Shown in pieces: positions 16,241-25,330 of a stretch of DNA of 64,000 bases. The notes under the pieces are model-generated. The model had not been told where the DNA came from and did no database searches. It saw nothing but the letters and a program-made list of their open reading frames with translations. Position 1 is the first letter of the stretch. Every line of letters starts with the position of its first letter. This stretch comes from Imhoffiella purpurea (GTDB lineage Bacteria; Pseudomonadota; Gammaproteobacteria; Chromatiales; Chromatiaceae): NCBI RefSeq assembly GCF_000585215.1, contig NZ_AONC01000027.1, positions 1-64,000 of the forward strand, in the 5' to 3' direction. Both the position numbers and the translations under genes were made by a program.

Positions 16241-16846
16241 ATGCCATTGCCGAAAAGACGGAGTGTTCTGCCATCCTGGATGCATGGATTGACATTGGCG
16301 GTCCTGGTGTCCTTCATGGCCTCGGTCGCGGTTCCGGCCCTCGCGGAGCGGGCCGTGCCCGAGGGGTATCGGCTGCAGGCCGGTGATATCGTCGCCGTCT
16401 CCGTGTGGCAGGAACCCGGGCTCGAGCAGCTGGTTCTGGTGCGTCCCGACGGCGGTATCTCCTTCCCGCTGGCCGGCGATCTGGAGGCGGCGGGGCTGAC
16501 CATCGGCGAGCTGACCCAGGCCCTCAAGGACAAGCTCAAGAAATACATCTCGGATCCGGTGGTGACGGTCACCCTGCAGGAGATCCCGGGGAACCGGATC
16601 TATATCCTCGGCCGCGTCAACAAGCCGGGCGACTTCCCCTTGGTGACGCGCGATGTCACCGTCATGCAGGCATTGGCCATGGCCGGCGGTCTGACGCCCT
16701 TCGCCGACGAGAAGCATATCAAGGTGCTGCGCACGGAGAACGGCACGCAGCGTTCCATCCCCTTCAACTACAAGGATATCCGGCGCGGCAGATCATTGGA
16801 GCAGAACATCGCGCTAGAGGCCGGCGACGTCATCGTGGTCCCTTGA
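16241..16846 (+). CDS. Polysaccharide export protein, Wza/EpsA-like
   Basis: A 201-residue exported protein. The ATG at 16241 gives a signal peptide ending V-A-V-P-A-L-A; an earlier in-frame ATG would spoil it. A Poly_export domain (G-Y-R-L-Q-A-G-D-I-V-A-V-S-V-W, then V-R-P-D-G-G-I-S-F-P-L-A-G) is followed by one SLBB domain (I-Y-I-L-G-R-V-N-K-P-G). There is no obvious lipobox cysteine at the cleavage site and only one SLBB, so it is shorter than full Wza. It would form part of an outer-membrane export complex with the beta-barrel encoded next. Confidence 0.88.
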   Translation: MPLPKRRSVLPSWMHGLTLAVLVSFMASVAVPALAERAVPEGYRLQAGDIVAVSVWQEPGLEQLVLVRPDGGISFPLAGDLEAAGLTIGELTQALKDKLKKYISDPVVTVTLQEIPGNRIYILGRVNKPGDFPLVTRDVTVMQALAMAGGLTPFADEKHIKVLRTENGTQRSIPFNYKDIRRGRSLEQNIALEAGDVIVVP

Positions 16847-16898
16847 GTCAGTGCCTTCGCCACGGACTTCCATGCATTGACGCAGGAGACTCGCCCCC

Positions 16899-18092
16899 AT
16901 GGTCTTCATGGATTCTTTGAACGACCGCACGTGCAGCCTCTCTCTCCTGTGTCTGTCACTCGCTCTCGGTAGCTCCCTGGCGCATGCCGAGCAATGGTAC
17001 GTCGAGCCGCGCGCCATCCTGCAGACCTTTTATGACGACAACGTCCGTCTGACCACGCGAGGCGAGCGGGAGACGGCGGGCGCGACCATCCAGGCGAACG
17101 TGAAATCGGGGCGGCGGACCGAGATCAGCGATATCCAGCTCGGGGGGCGGTTGACCTCCAGACGCTATTTCGAGGCATCCGATCTGGATGAGACCGACGC
17201 ATCCATGAACGCGCTGGCCTCCTATCGTCTCGGTCGCAGCAGCTTCGAGGTCCAGGGCGCCCTGGATTACGACTCGACGCTCACCAGCGAGGTCTCCACC
17301 TCCGGATACGTCCAGGCGAACAAGCGCCGCATCCGTCTCTTCGCTCAGCCGACCTGGACCTATATGCTGACGCCGCGCGCGACTCTCGAGCTGAGCGCCA
17401 GCTATCAGGACGTGAGCTATGAGGATGTGGATGTCATCCCCCTCTATGACTACGACTACACCACCGCCGGGCTGACCTTCATCTATGCCCTGAGCGAGCG
17501 GGCGCAGGCATCCCTGCGGGCGACCTTCGATCGCTACGATGCCAGCGAGACCGATCTCGAGTCCGAGACCAGGGGCATGCTGCTGGGGATGAGCTACCAG
17601 CTCTCGGAGACCCTGTCGCTGTCCGCCTTCACGGGCGTCCGAAATTCCACGTCCAGATATGGGACCTGGCTCGGTGTGATCGAGACCGACAGCAGCGGGC
17701 CCTTGTTCGAGGTCGAGTTGAAGAAGAGGTTCGAGGTCGGGAGTCTGAGTCTCTCGGCCCAGCGCTCGATGCTGCCGAGCGGCGATGGCCAGTTGCTGGA
17801 CACGACCTCCTTGTCCCTGTCCTACGACTATCCGCTCGGTCCCAGATGGACCCTGGGTCTGAATGCCGATGCCTATCGGAACCGAAACTCGGACGATGAT
17901 TCCTCGAGTTCGGATCGCGATTATTTCTCCATCTCGCCGAGACTGGGTCTCAAGCTGACGGAAGAGTTGAATCTCGCGCTCAGCTATCGTTACCGATTGC
18001 AGAAATACGACTTCCGCGATGAGGAAGCGGTGTCCAATTCGATCTATCTAAATCTGACCTATGTCTTTCCCCGGCAACTGATCGGGAAGTAG
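16899..18092 (+). CDS. Outer-membrane beta-barrel of a polysaccharide system
   Basis: A 397-residue exported protein beginning with a signal peptide (A-L-G-S-S-L-A-H-A) and made of alternating aromatic beta-strands, ending in the outer-membrane signature Y-L-N-L-T-Y-V-F. The Y-D-D-N-V-R motif near the N-terminus is typical of the putative porin family (PF10082/TIGR03016-like) found in exosortase and extracellular-polysaccharide loci. AGGAG precedes the ATG. The 3' end overlaps the convergent ATPase gene by 45 bases. Confidence 0.82.
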   Translation: MVFMDSLNDRTCSLSLLCLSLALGSSLAHAEQWYVEPRAILQTFYDDNVRLTTRGERETAGATIQANVKSGRRTEISDIQLGGRLTSRRYFEASDLDETDASMNALASYRLGRSSFEVQGALDYDSTLTSEVSTSGYVQANKRRIRLFAQPTWTYMLTPRATLELSASYQDVSYEDVDVIPLYDYDYTTAGLTFIYALSERAQASLRATFDRYDASETDLESETRGMLLGMSYQLSETLSLSAFTGVRNSTSRYGTWLGVIETDSSGPLFEVELKKRFEVGSLSLSAQRSMLPSGDGQLLDTTSLSLSYDYPLGPRWTLGLNADAYRNRNSDDDSSSSDRDYFSISPRLGLKLTEELNLALSYRYRLQKYDFRDEEAVSNSIYLNLTYVFPRQLIGK

Positions 18093-20231
18093 CGAACCTT
18101 CCCGGTCTGATTCGGGAGCAATGGGCCGTGGATCAGGCGCCTTCTCGATCAGATCGATCTCGATCCTGCGATTGACCCAGGGTCCGCGCGTCCTCTCCTG
18201 TCCGGGATCGACCAGAAGCTGGTCCTCGCCCTTCCCGGCGTGCCGCACCCGATCCGGGTCGAGTCCGGCGGCGATCAGAACGTCCGCGACCTTGGCGGCG
18301 CGCAGCTCGGACAGCGACTGATTGATCGTACGGCTTCCCAGGCTGTCGGTATGAGCCGTCACCAGGACCTCCAGGTCATTCCGGTCCTTGGCGAGCGCGG
18401 CGAAATCCCGCAGCAGGGATTTCGCTCGCTCGTCGAGTTCCGCGCTGCCGGATCCGAACTGGATGCGGTCGGCGAAATTGGATCGAATGCGGTCGGGTGC
18501 GAGGGTCTCCACGTTCAATCCCATGGCGGAGATCGCCTCGGCGATCTCGCTCATGCCGTCTTGATGCGGTTCAGGTTCCGGCTCAGGCTCAGGCTCTGCG
18601 ACTGCGGTTCGGACGTCGGATAGCGGCCGGGACGCGGCCGCTTCGGTCGTCTCCTGAATCGATGAAGCCGCTTCCGTCGAGCGTTCGGCAGGGAGCTGCG
18701 GCGCTGGTGGCCGGGATGGCTCCTCGTTCGTGGTTACGCGGATCGCCTCCGGCTGCTCGGATCGATTCCGCGACGGATTTTCCGCAAGCGGTGCCTGGGC
18801 AGGGTCGGGGCGAGCCGGCTCCTCCCTCTGGACCGGTGGCGATGGGGGCTTGGTCGTATCGCCAGGTCCCTCTGATTCGATTGCGGACGAATCCAGATGC
18901 TGTGGGGGCGGCTCCTGGTATCCCCTCAGCGCGGACCAGAGGACGAGTGCGAATCCCAGGCAGAGACCGGCGGTGATGGCGACGAGTTCCTTGGTCCGTT
19001 TGCGCTTCGGGAGGTGGCCGTATCGGATCAGCTCATCGCGCGTGGAGGCGGACTCCTGCGTGAGATCCATGGGGGGGATCGCGGCCTCGTCTGCGCGGTT
19101 CGCGACGCTATGAAAGGAGCGTTCCGGCTTGGCGTTGATGTCGGCGAATCCGCTTGCATCGGGTCGTCTGGGCGGTTGGGGTTCCTCGCTTCGAGGTGGT
19201 TCGATCCGGGGCGAGTCGGCCGCGCTCGGGTCTCGGTGCCTGTCGATCCTTGGGGCCGGCGCTTGGCGCTCGCCTTCAGGTTCCTGGTCCGCTGTCGGAT
19301 CCGGCTCGTTGGCCTTCTGGTCCTGTGGGCCGGCCGTCTCTGCGGCGATGACCCCGACGGATCGGATGAATTCCTGGATGGCCTCTTCGGTCAGTGGGAC
19401 GCGATCCTCGGCATCGACGGCGAACAGGAGGTTGGATGCGTCCGACTTGATCAGATTGTCGATGGCCTGGCCGGTGACGAGATGCTCGCCGGCGCCGTAT
19501 GAGAAGACGAGGGCGGTCTCGCAGATCAGATTGATGATGCGCGGGATGCCCTTGCTGTAATGAAAGGCCGCGTGACAGGCATCCGCCGTGAAGATCTCCT
19601 TGCTGCCGCCGGCGGTCTCGAGACGGTGCCTGATGTAGCGGTAGGTCTCCTCGGACGTGAGCCGGCCGAGATGATAGGATGCCGAGACGCGCTGAACGAA
19701 CTGCTCCAGCTCGGGGCGTCTCAGTTGCTGTCTGAGCTGTGGCTGCCCCAGGAGCAGCAGCTGAAGCACCAGATCCTTGTCGGCGTTGATGTTGGATAGA
19801 AGGCGGATCTCCTCGAGTCGTTCCAGACCCAGATTCTGCGCCTCGTCGATGATGAGCAGCGTCTTCTTCCCTTTGGCGTACTGGCTCAGAAGGAAATCGA
19901 CGAACGCCTGATGCTGCTCGAGCTTGCTTCCGGGCGGGACGTTCAGCTCGAAGGCGGCGCAGACCCAGTCCATGATCTGGCCGAGAGATTCGTGCGTATT
20001 GGAGATGAGGCCGATGGTCAGATCGTCCTCGAGTCTGTGGAGCAGATAGCGCATCAGGGTCGTCTTGCCGGATCCGACCTCGCCAGTCAGAACGGTGAAT
20101 CCGGACTGGCTGTAGAGACCGTATTCGACGAGCGTCAGGGCCTCTCGATGGATCTTGCTGAGGTAGAAAAAGCTTGGGTCCGGAAGGAGCGAGAAGGGCT
20201 TTTCGTTGAGTCCGAAGAAGGATTCGTACAT
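18048..20231 (-). CDS. ExeA/XrtA-type AAA ATPase fused to an OmpA domain
   Basis: A 727-residue protein starting at M-Y-E-S-F-F-G-L (ATG 20231, GGGAAACGGAAG upstream). Residues 1-270 are the secretion ATPase family of exosortase loci and ExeA/GspA (Walker A G-E-V-G-S-G-K-T-T at 50-58, Walker B L-L-I-I-D-E-A-Q at 124-131). A long Pro/Glu-rich linker holds one membrane helix (416-435), and after an E-P-E-P run the C-terminus (about 585-695) is an OmpA peptidoglycan-binding domain. It should hydrolyse ATP in the cytoplasm and grip the cell wall in the periplasm, the same logic as ExeA. The ATP-OmpA fusion is less usual than the plain ATPase. No exosortase is present in the window. Confidence 0.85.
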   Translation of the reverse strand: MYESFFGLNEKPFSLLPDPSFFYLSKIHREALTLVEYGLYSQSGFTVLTGEVGSGKTTLMRYLLHRLEDDLTIGLISNTHESLGQIMDWVCAAFELNVPPGSKLEQHQAFVDFLLSQYAKGKKTLLIIDEAQNLGLERLEEIRLLSNINADKDLVLQLLLLGQPQLRQQLRRPELEQFVQRVSASYHLGRLTSEETYRYIRHRLETAGGSKEIFTADACHAAFHYSKGIPRIINLICETALVFSYGAGEHLVTGQAIDNLIKSDASNLLFAVDAEDRVPLTEEAIQEFIRSVGVIAAETAGPQDQKANEPDPTADQEPEGERQAPAPRIDRHRDPSAADSPRIEPPRSEEPQPPRRPDASGFADINAKPERSFHSVANRADEAAIPPMDLTQESASTRDELIRYGHLPKRKRTKELVAITAGLCLGFALVLWSALRGYQEPPPQHLDSSAIESEGPGDTTKPPSPPVQREEPARPDPAQAPLAENPSRNRSEQPEAIRVTTNEEPSRPPAPQLPAERSTEAASSIQETTEAAASRPLSDVRTAVAEPEPEPEPEPHQDGMSEIAEAISAMGLNVETLAPDRIRSNFADRIQFGSGSAELDERAKSLLRDFAALAKDRNDLEVLVTAHTDSLGSRTINQSLSELRAAKVADVLIAAGLDPDRVRHAGKGEDQLLVDPGQERTRGPWVNRRIEIDLIEKAPDPRPIAPESDREGSLLPDQLPGKDIGQI

Positions 20232-20392
20232 CTTCCGTTTCCCAGGCGATGATGGGCGTCCATCGTAGAGTTGGTGATGCGAGGTGGCGTCCAGCAGGCG
20301 TGCGCGGCAGTGTATCAAACTCCCTTGACTCGGTTGAGCCTCTTTGTCCTCGCCGGGCGTTTCGGGATCGTGAGTCACATGCAGGGGGCGAG

Positions 20393-21466
20393 ATGAAATC
20401 AGGCTTCATCCACTCTATACCAGTCTTATCTCCGCTGATTCCGGCGGATGACCATGCTCGCCGCAGAAGGCGTCGGTCGTTCAGGGCCGCTGGTGTGCTG
20501 AGAGTGGTCCTTTCGGTCTCCGTGATCGCGCACATATCTCTCTGTCGGGCGGCGGACGTCGAGACCCCTGGCGCGCCGCTCGAGCCCTCTCCGGAGGCGC
20601 GGGCCGTATCCGGCAAGACGTCTCCCGAACCCCTGGAGTCGATTCGGGTGGAGGATGCCGCCGCGTCTGCCGCTCGCCCTCTGCCCGAGCCGCCGCAGGG
20701 ACCGGTACCCTCTCGAACCGCCATTCGGTCGGCCATCGATCGCTATGCCGTTCTGTTTCGGCTGGATCGCAACTTGCTGCATGCGATCGTGAGCGTCGAA
20801 TCCGCCTACGATCCGCTCGCGGTTTCGTCGAAGGGTGCGGTCGGATTGATGCAGCTGATGCCGGAGACCGCGGCCGATTACGGCGTGACCTCGGTGGACC
20901 GTCTGTTCGATGTGCACACCAATCTGGAGGCCGGCGCTCGCCATCTGAAACGTCTGATCGAGAAATACGGCAGCATCGGCAAGGCGGTGATGGCCTATAA
21001 CGCGGGAGAGGGAGCCGTCGAACGGAGCGAGGGTGTCCTCGACTATCCCGAAACCCAGCTCTATACCTATCAGGTGTTGAGCCGATTTCTGCGGATGAAG
21101 GGAATTCCGCTCTATTCCGAGCGTGCGGAGCAGGTTCTGGGGATGAGGATGATGCCGGTCGCGGCCACCGCCGGAGTGGCCGGAATCGGTGGCGCCGCTC
21201 GGTCTCCGGTCTCCTTTGCGCCGGCTGCGACGAGCGCGGCCTGGCCCGAGGATGCACCCTGGAGCGAGCCTGCTCGCGAGGCGGCGCGCAAGGACATGCC
21301 AACGCGCCTGAAGAGTCGTCTGAGCGCTCCGGGCAACTCGCTGCTCGGCAGTCATCTCCAGGAACTCGCCGAACGCCGCAAGCGTTTCTCCCGTCAGGCC
21401 GAACAGCGCTCCAAGGCGCAGAACCCTCGGACACAGACGTTCGCTGATCCCGACCGCGCGCGGTGA
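20393..21466 (+). CDS. Lytic transglycosylase (SLT domain)
   Basis: A 357-residue protein with a likely membrane or signal segment (about residues 35-52). The soluble lytic transglycosylase domain (about 110-230) has the catalytic Glu in S-V-E-S-A-Y-D-P (E136), followed by G-L-M-Q-L-M-P-E-T-A and A-Y-N-A-G-E-G-A-V. A basic, low-complexity C-terminal region follows. The ATG at 20393 has a GGGGGCGAG site; an open frame upstream has none. It cleaves peptidoglycan glycan strands and could open the wall for assembly of the machinery encoded around it. It is divergent from the ATPase gene. Confidence 0.87.
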   Translation: MKSGFIHSIPVLSPLIPADDHARRRRRRSFRAAGVLRVVLSVSVIAHISLCRAADVETPGAPLEPSPEARAVSGKTSPEPLESIRVEDAAASAARPLPEPPQGPVPSRTAIRSAIDRYAVLFRLDRNLLHAIVSVESAYDPLAVSSKGAVGLMQLMPETAADYGVTSVDRLFDVHTNLEAGARHLKRLIEKYGSIGKAVMAYNAGEGAVERSEGVLDYPETQLYTYQVLSRFLRMKGIPLYSERAEQVLGMRMMPVAATAGVAGIGGAARSPVSFAPAATSAAWPEDAPWSEPAREAARKDMPTRLKSRLSAPGNSLLGSHLQELAERRKRFSRQAEQRSKAQNPRTQTFADPDRAR

Positions 21467-21487
21467 GCCCGGGGTCTCTCGGCGCCG

Positions 21488-23569
21488 TCAGGCTTGAACC
21501 TCCAGGCTCGGAGAGGGGCGCTGCAGGAAGTTGCCTTGGACATAGTCCACGCCGGCCGTCCAGAGCACCGTCAAGGCACGCGCATCCTCGACCCCGGTGA
21601 CGATGCTCTTGACGTTGAATTCCTTGGCCAGGGTCGCGAGTTGCAGCAGGCGCTGCTGCTTCTGGGCATCGTCGGCCAGACTCTGGGCGAAGCTGGGTTT
21701 CAGCAGCACGTAATCGAGAGACAGTCCCTGCAGGATCAGCTCCGGGCGCTCGCTGACGCCGAATCGGTTGATGGCGACCCGGCACTTGATCTTCTTGAGG
21801 GTATCGACCAGCTTGCCGATGCTGGCCAGGTTCCCGACCACCAGCTCTTCCTGGAACTGGAAGGTCAGCCAGTTGCCCCTGACGTCGAATTCGCGCAGAC
21901 AGTCGCAGATCCAGAGAACGATGCTCGGATTCCTGAAGGTGTCTTCCGAGAGGTTGAGGAAGAGACTGAGATTGTGTCCCGCCTTGCGCTGCTCGCCGAT
22001 GGTCCGTATCGCCGAGCGGATCGCCCATTTGTCCACCTCCTCGATCAGTCCGCCACGGATGGCGGGGCCGATGAAGTCCTTGGCCTCGAGCAGGTTCTCC
22101 TCCTCGTCGAGCAGGCGGATCAGGACGCTGTAGTTCTCCTGGCTGTCGCCCATCAGGCTGATGATGGGCTGATAGACCAGCTTGAGCTGGTCGTTGCGCA
22201 GGGCATACTCGATCTTGCGCGCGATGGTGACGTCGCCGTCCTCGTCCTCCTGCTTGACGCGGGCGGCCAGCGAGGTGGGCGGCTGCTGCCCCGGGACATG
22301 ATCGCGATCGGTGAAGTCGTGTCCGATGCAGAGACGATGCGCGGCGTTGACGATGTCCTCGGCGGCGGCCGCCCGGTCGCTCACCAGGAAGTAGCCGATC
22401 TCGCAATCCGCGGTGGCGTCCCCGTTCTGACGGCGCTGGTTGGGCAGACGCGCGTTCGAGGTGATCTTCTCGGCCAATGCCTTGGCCTCGAACTCGCCCA
22501 GCCCGTCGACGAGGAGACCGAAGCCATCGTCGCCGAGCCGCGCGAGGAAGCCCTTGTCCGCGACCAGGGCGTCGAGCGTTTTGGCGAATTCCTCGAAGAG
22601 TTCCAGTGCATGGGTCAGTCCCAGGTCGCGCAGCAGATCGACGCTCTTCTTGATGCGGATATAGAAAATGGCGAACGGGCGCTCGACGTTGCGGTCCTGG
22701 CCGATGTGGGTCTCGATCTCGGCGAGGAAGCTGATGAGACCGAGCTCGTTTCCGGTGGCGTGAGCGGCATTGGATCCGGTCTGCGCAATCGGTTGCGGGA
22801 CGTTTGCCTTCAGGATCAGACGCAGGCATGGCTCGTCTTCGTACTCCGCCGGGGCGGCGAGCAGGTGGGCCTCGAACAGGCTCCCGTCCGTTCGCTTGCA
22901 TGTCAGATCCAACTCGGCGGGGGACGTCGAGGAGGCGTCGCTCGGGCGCAGGATGTCGCGAACCCGTTTCTGCGAGCCGGCATCGATGAGATCGAGGAAG
23001 GGCGTCGCCAGCACCTCTTCCTGGGACTCGAAGCCGAAGAGGCGCGGATAGGCCGGGTTGGTTTCGATGTGGAGACCGTCCTGGATGAAGGCGACGCCGG
23101 CGCTGGTGACCTCGATGATCTCGAGCGATCGCTGCTCGCAGTCCTTCAATCGGTCGTTGAGAGCCTGCGCCTCCCGGCGTTTGACGAGATCGGAGAATTC
23201 GCGCCGGACTGCGAGCTTGAGGCGCTCGCTGTCGCCCCGTTCGACGAGATCGCGGGCCCCGCTGCGACGGGCCTTGGCCGTGAGACCGGCGTGGTTCTCG
23301 CCGTCGGTGACCAGGATGAGGGGGATGTCCGCAGTCGATTTGCGGTAGGCCGTGAGCACCTCGTCCAGATTCAGGTCGCGTTCGTCGCTGAAGCAAATGA
23401 TGATGTCGCAGCCACGCTGCGTGATCGTTTCGCCGAGCCGCTCGGCGTTCGGGATGCTGACGCTCTTGGACGCCAATCCGTCTTCGCGCAGGGTGGCGAC
23501 GAGCCTCTCGGCTTCGCTGGATTGCGTCGTGATCAGGAGCAGGGTTGCTGTTTTGCTGTGCACTGGCAT
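21488..23569 (-). CDS. FimX-like REC-PAS-GGDEF-EAL protein
   Basis: A 693-residue cytoplasmic regulator. An N-terminal receiver-like domain has lost its phospho-acceptor context, a PAS domain lies near 150-260, the GGDEF motif is degenerate (G-D-D-G-F) and the EAL motif reads S-V-L in the strand after Q-P-I-I-S-L. The layout and these losses match FimX, which binds cyclic di-GMP through its inactive EAL domain and controls type IV pili through PilZ; the late Y-V-Q-G-N-F-L-Q also fits. A pilZ gene is at 52899. The start is the ATG at 23569; the frame runs further upstream without a ribosome site. Confidence 0.82.
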   Translation of the reverse strand: MPVHSKTATLLLITTQSSEAERLVATLREDGLASKSVSIPNAERLGETITQRGCDIIICFSDERDLNLDEVLTAYRKSTADIPLILVTDGENHAGLTAKARRSGARDLVERGDSERLKLAVRREFSDLVKRREAQALNDRLKDCEQRSLEIIEVTSAGVAFIQDGLHIETNPAYPRLFGFESQEEVLATPFLDLIDAGSQKRVRDILRPSDASSTSPAELDLTCKRTDGSLFEAHLLAAPAEYEDEPCLRLILKANVPQPIAQTGSNAAHATGNELGLISFLAEIETHIGQDRNVERPFAIFYIRIKKSVDLLRDLGLTHALELFEEFAKTLDALVADKGFLARLGDDGFGLLVDGLGEFEAKALAEKITSNARLPNQRRQNGDATADCEIGYFLVSDRAAAAEDIVNAAHRLCIGHDFTDRDHVPGQQPPTSLAARVKQEDEDGDVTIARKIEYALRNDQLKLVYQPIISLMGDSQENYSVLIRLLDEEENLLEAKDFIGPAIRGGLIEEVDKWAIRSAIRTIGEQRKAGHNLSLFLNLSEDTFRNPSIVLWICDCLREFDVRGNWLTFQFQEELVVGNLASIGKLVDTLKKIKCRVAINRFGVSERPELILQGLSLDYVLLKPSFAQSLADDAQKQQRLLQLATLAKEFNVKSIVTGVEDARALTVLWTAGVDYVQGNFLQRPSPSLEVQA

Positions 23570-23700
23570 GCTGGATTTTGGGCGAGACGACTGGAAGTCT
23601 TGAGTCGCATTATCCGCGTTAGGATGCGACGAGTGAATGCGAAAGGCAATGCGTTTGCGCGTTTCCCGAGCCGGTGCGAATCGTAGGTTGGAGTCCTCTG

Positions 23701-24723
23701 CTACGGCTCCCCGTTGCAATCGATGGGCGTCTTGGAGTCCCCGCCGGGGATTTCTCGAACGAGACGCGGCACCAGATATCCTGGTATCCGAGCCCTTAGT
23801 CCGTTCAGGATCCGGCGGGCATCTCCATCGCTCACGCCGAAATGCGCCGCACCCTGCACGCGATCCAGCTGATGGATGTAATAGGGTAGGACATTCTGCT
23901 CGAAGAGTCGCTCGCTGAGATTCTGCAAGACCTCCGGATCGTCGTTGACTCCCTTCAGGAGCACGCTCTGATTCAGCAGCGTGACGTCCTCGCGATGCAG
24001 GCGCTGCAATGCCCCGCAGGTCTCTGTCCCCAGTTCGCGCGGATGGTTGGCATGGATCACCAGCACGGGCCGCATTCGCATCGAGGTTAGTATCCGCACC
24101 AGTCGCTCCTCGATCCGCTCCGGCAGCACGACCGGAAGGCGTGTATGAATGCGCAGCCGTTGCAGGTGTGGAATGGCGTCCAGTTGCCTCACGAGCCGCT
24201 CGAGCCGGCGATCGTCGAGCATGAGTGGATCGCCTCCGCTGAGAATCGCCTCGGTGAGCGAGGGATCGGCACGGATTCTCGCGATGGCGGCCTCATGACG
24301 GGATTCCCGTCCCGCGAGGGATGAATATGGGTAATGGCGCCTGAAACAATAGCGGCAATGGACGGCGCAAGCCCCGGTCGCCATCAGCAGCGCGCGTCCG
24401 GCATATTTCTGCAGCAGTCCGTCGCCCAGGTTTGCGGCACCGTCTCCCACCGGGTCCGTCACGAAGCCATCGACCGCGTCGTGCTCGGCCCGGCGCGGCA
24501 GGACCTGATGCAGCAGCGGGTCGTTGGGGTCGCCGTGTCGCATGAGTGCGGCGAAGCCACGAGGGACCAGGAGTCTGAATCGGTTCGGTTCGGGATCCAG
24601 CTCGGGGATGTCCTCGGGGCTCAGGCCGAGACTGTCCAGGAGTGCCCGAACATCGGTGAATGAAGCCGCGAGCGCGGACTGCCAGGGCGAGTTCTGACAA
24701 GTCTCCAAGGTTTGGGATAACAT
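23701..24723 (-). CDS. epmB: EF-P beta-lysylation protein EpmB
   Basis: A 340-residue radical SAM lysine 2,3-aminomutase-like enzyme that turns (S)-alpha-lysine into (R)-beta-lysine for EF-P modification. The iron-sulfur cluster cysteines are C119, C123 and C126 (C-A-V-H-C-R-Y-C). The C-terminal G-G-D-S-K-T-P-I-D supplies the lysine expected to bind PLP. The ATG at 24723 is 34 bases from the divergent efp start, so promoters of the two genes overlap each other's leaders. With efp and epmA next door, all parts of the bacterial EF-P lysylation pathway except the EpmC hydroxylase are together. Confidence 0.92.
   Translation of the reverse strand: MLSQTLETCQNSPWQSALAASFTDVRALLDSLGLSPEDIPELDPEPNRFRLLVPRGFAALMRHGDPNDPLLHQVLPRRAEHDAVDGFVTDPVGDGAANLGDGLLQKYAGRALLMATGACAVHCRYCFRRHYPYSSLAGRESRHEAAIARIRADPSLTEAILSGGDPLMLDDRRLERLVRQLDAIPHLQRLRIHTRLPVVLPERIEERLVRILTSMRMRPVLVIHANHPRELGTETCGALQRLHREDVTLLNQSVLLKGVNDDPEVLQNLSERLFEQNVLPYYIHQLDRVQGAAHFGVSDGDARRILNGLRARIPGYLVPRLVREIPGGDSKTPIDCNGEP
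24694..24723 (+). promoter_or_regulatory. Candidate efp promoter
   Basis: CTGACA (24694) and TAACAT (24718) with an 18-base spacer, inside the 5' end of epmB, would start transcription some 25-30 bases before the efp ATG. A weak match, but the only one in the short divergent gap. Confidence 0.35.
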
Positions 24724-24757
24724 TGCTCGGTTTAGCTTCACAGACAATGAGGATGAC

Positions 24758-25330
24758 ATGGCTACCTATAGCACCAATGAATTCAAGGGCGGACTCAAGA
24801 TCATGCTGGACGGGGATCCGTACACCATCGTCGAGAACGAGTTCGTCAAGCCCGGCAAGGGCCAGGCCTTCAACCGGGTGCGCGTGCGCAATCTCAAGAG
24901 CGGACGCGTGGTCGAGAAGACCTTCAAATCGGGAGATACCGTCGAGGCGGCGGACGTCCATGATACGGACATGCAGTATCTCTACAACGACGGCGAAGAA
25001 TGGCACTTCATGCACCAGGAGACCTTCGAGCAGATGATCGCCAACGCGCCCGCCGTCGGCGAGGCCGCCAAGTGGATCAAGGAGAACGACGTCTGCAAGG
25101 TGACGCTCTGGAACGGTTCGCCCCTGTCGGTCGAGCCGCCGAACTTCGTGGTGCTCGAGATCACCGAGACGGATCCGGGCCTCAAGGGCGACACCTCGGG
25201 CGGCGGCGGCAAGCCGGCGACCCTGGAGACCGGCGCCGTGGTTCGCGTACCGCTCTTCGTCCAGACCGGCGAACTCATCAAGGTCGACACCCGCACCGGC
25301 GAATACGTGTCGCGCGCCAAGGAAGCATGA
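24758..25330 (+). CDS. efp: Elongation factor P
   Basis: A 190-residue EF-P, which rescues ribosomes stalled at polyproline stretches. The N-terminal KOW-like domain carries K-P-G-K-G-Q-A-F with the modified lysine at K34, followed by the two OB domains; the end R-T-G-E-Y-V-S-R is typical. K34 identifies the EpmA/EpmB (beta-lysine) type rather than the rhamnosylated arginine type. The stop overlaps epmA as ATGA. Confidence 0.96.
   Translation: MATYSTNEFKGGLKIMLDGDPYTIVENEFVKPGKGQAFNRVRVRNLKSGRVVEKTFKSGDTVEAADVHDTDMQYLYNDGEEWHFMHQETFEQMIANAPAVGEAAKWIKENDVCKVTLWNGSPLSVEPPNFVVLEITETDPGLKGDTSGGGGKPATLETGAVVRVPLFVQTGELIKVDTRTGEYVSRAKEA

Noticed and set aside
20481-23396. 971-codon minus-strand frame spanning FimX-like and transglycosylase genes
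   Set aside because: Crosses two real genes in the wrong frame or strand and has Arg/Pro-rich shadow composition.
23800-23870. Missing PLP lysine in EpmB because L-D-R-V-Q-G replaces the L-D-K-V-Q-G of E. coli
   Set aside because: The PLP lysine is the one in the C-terminal G-G-x-S-K-T-P motif, which is present.
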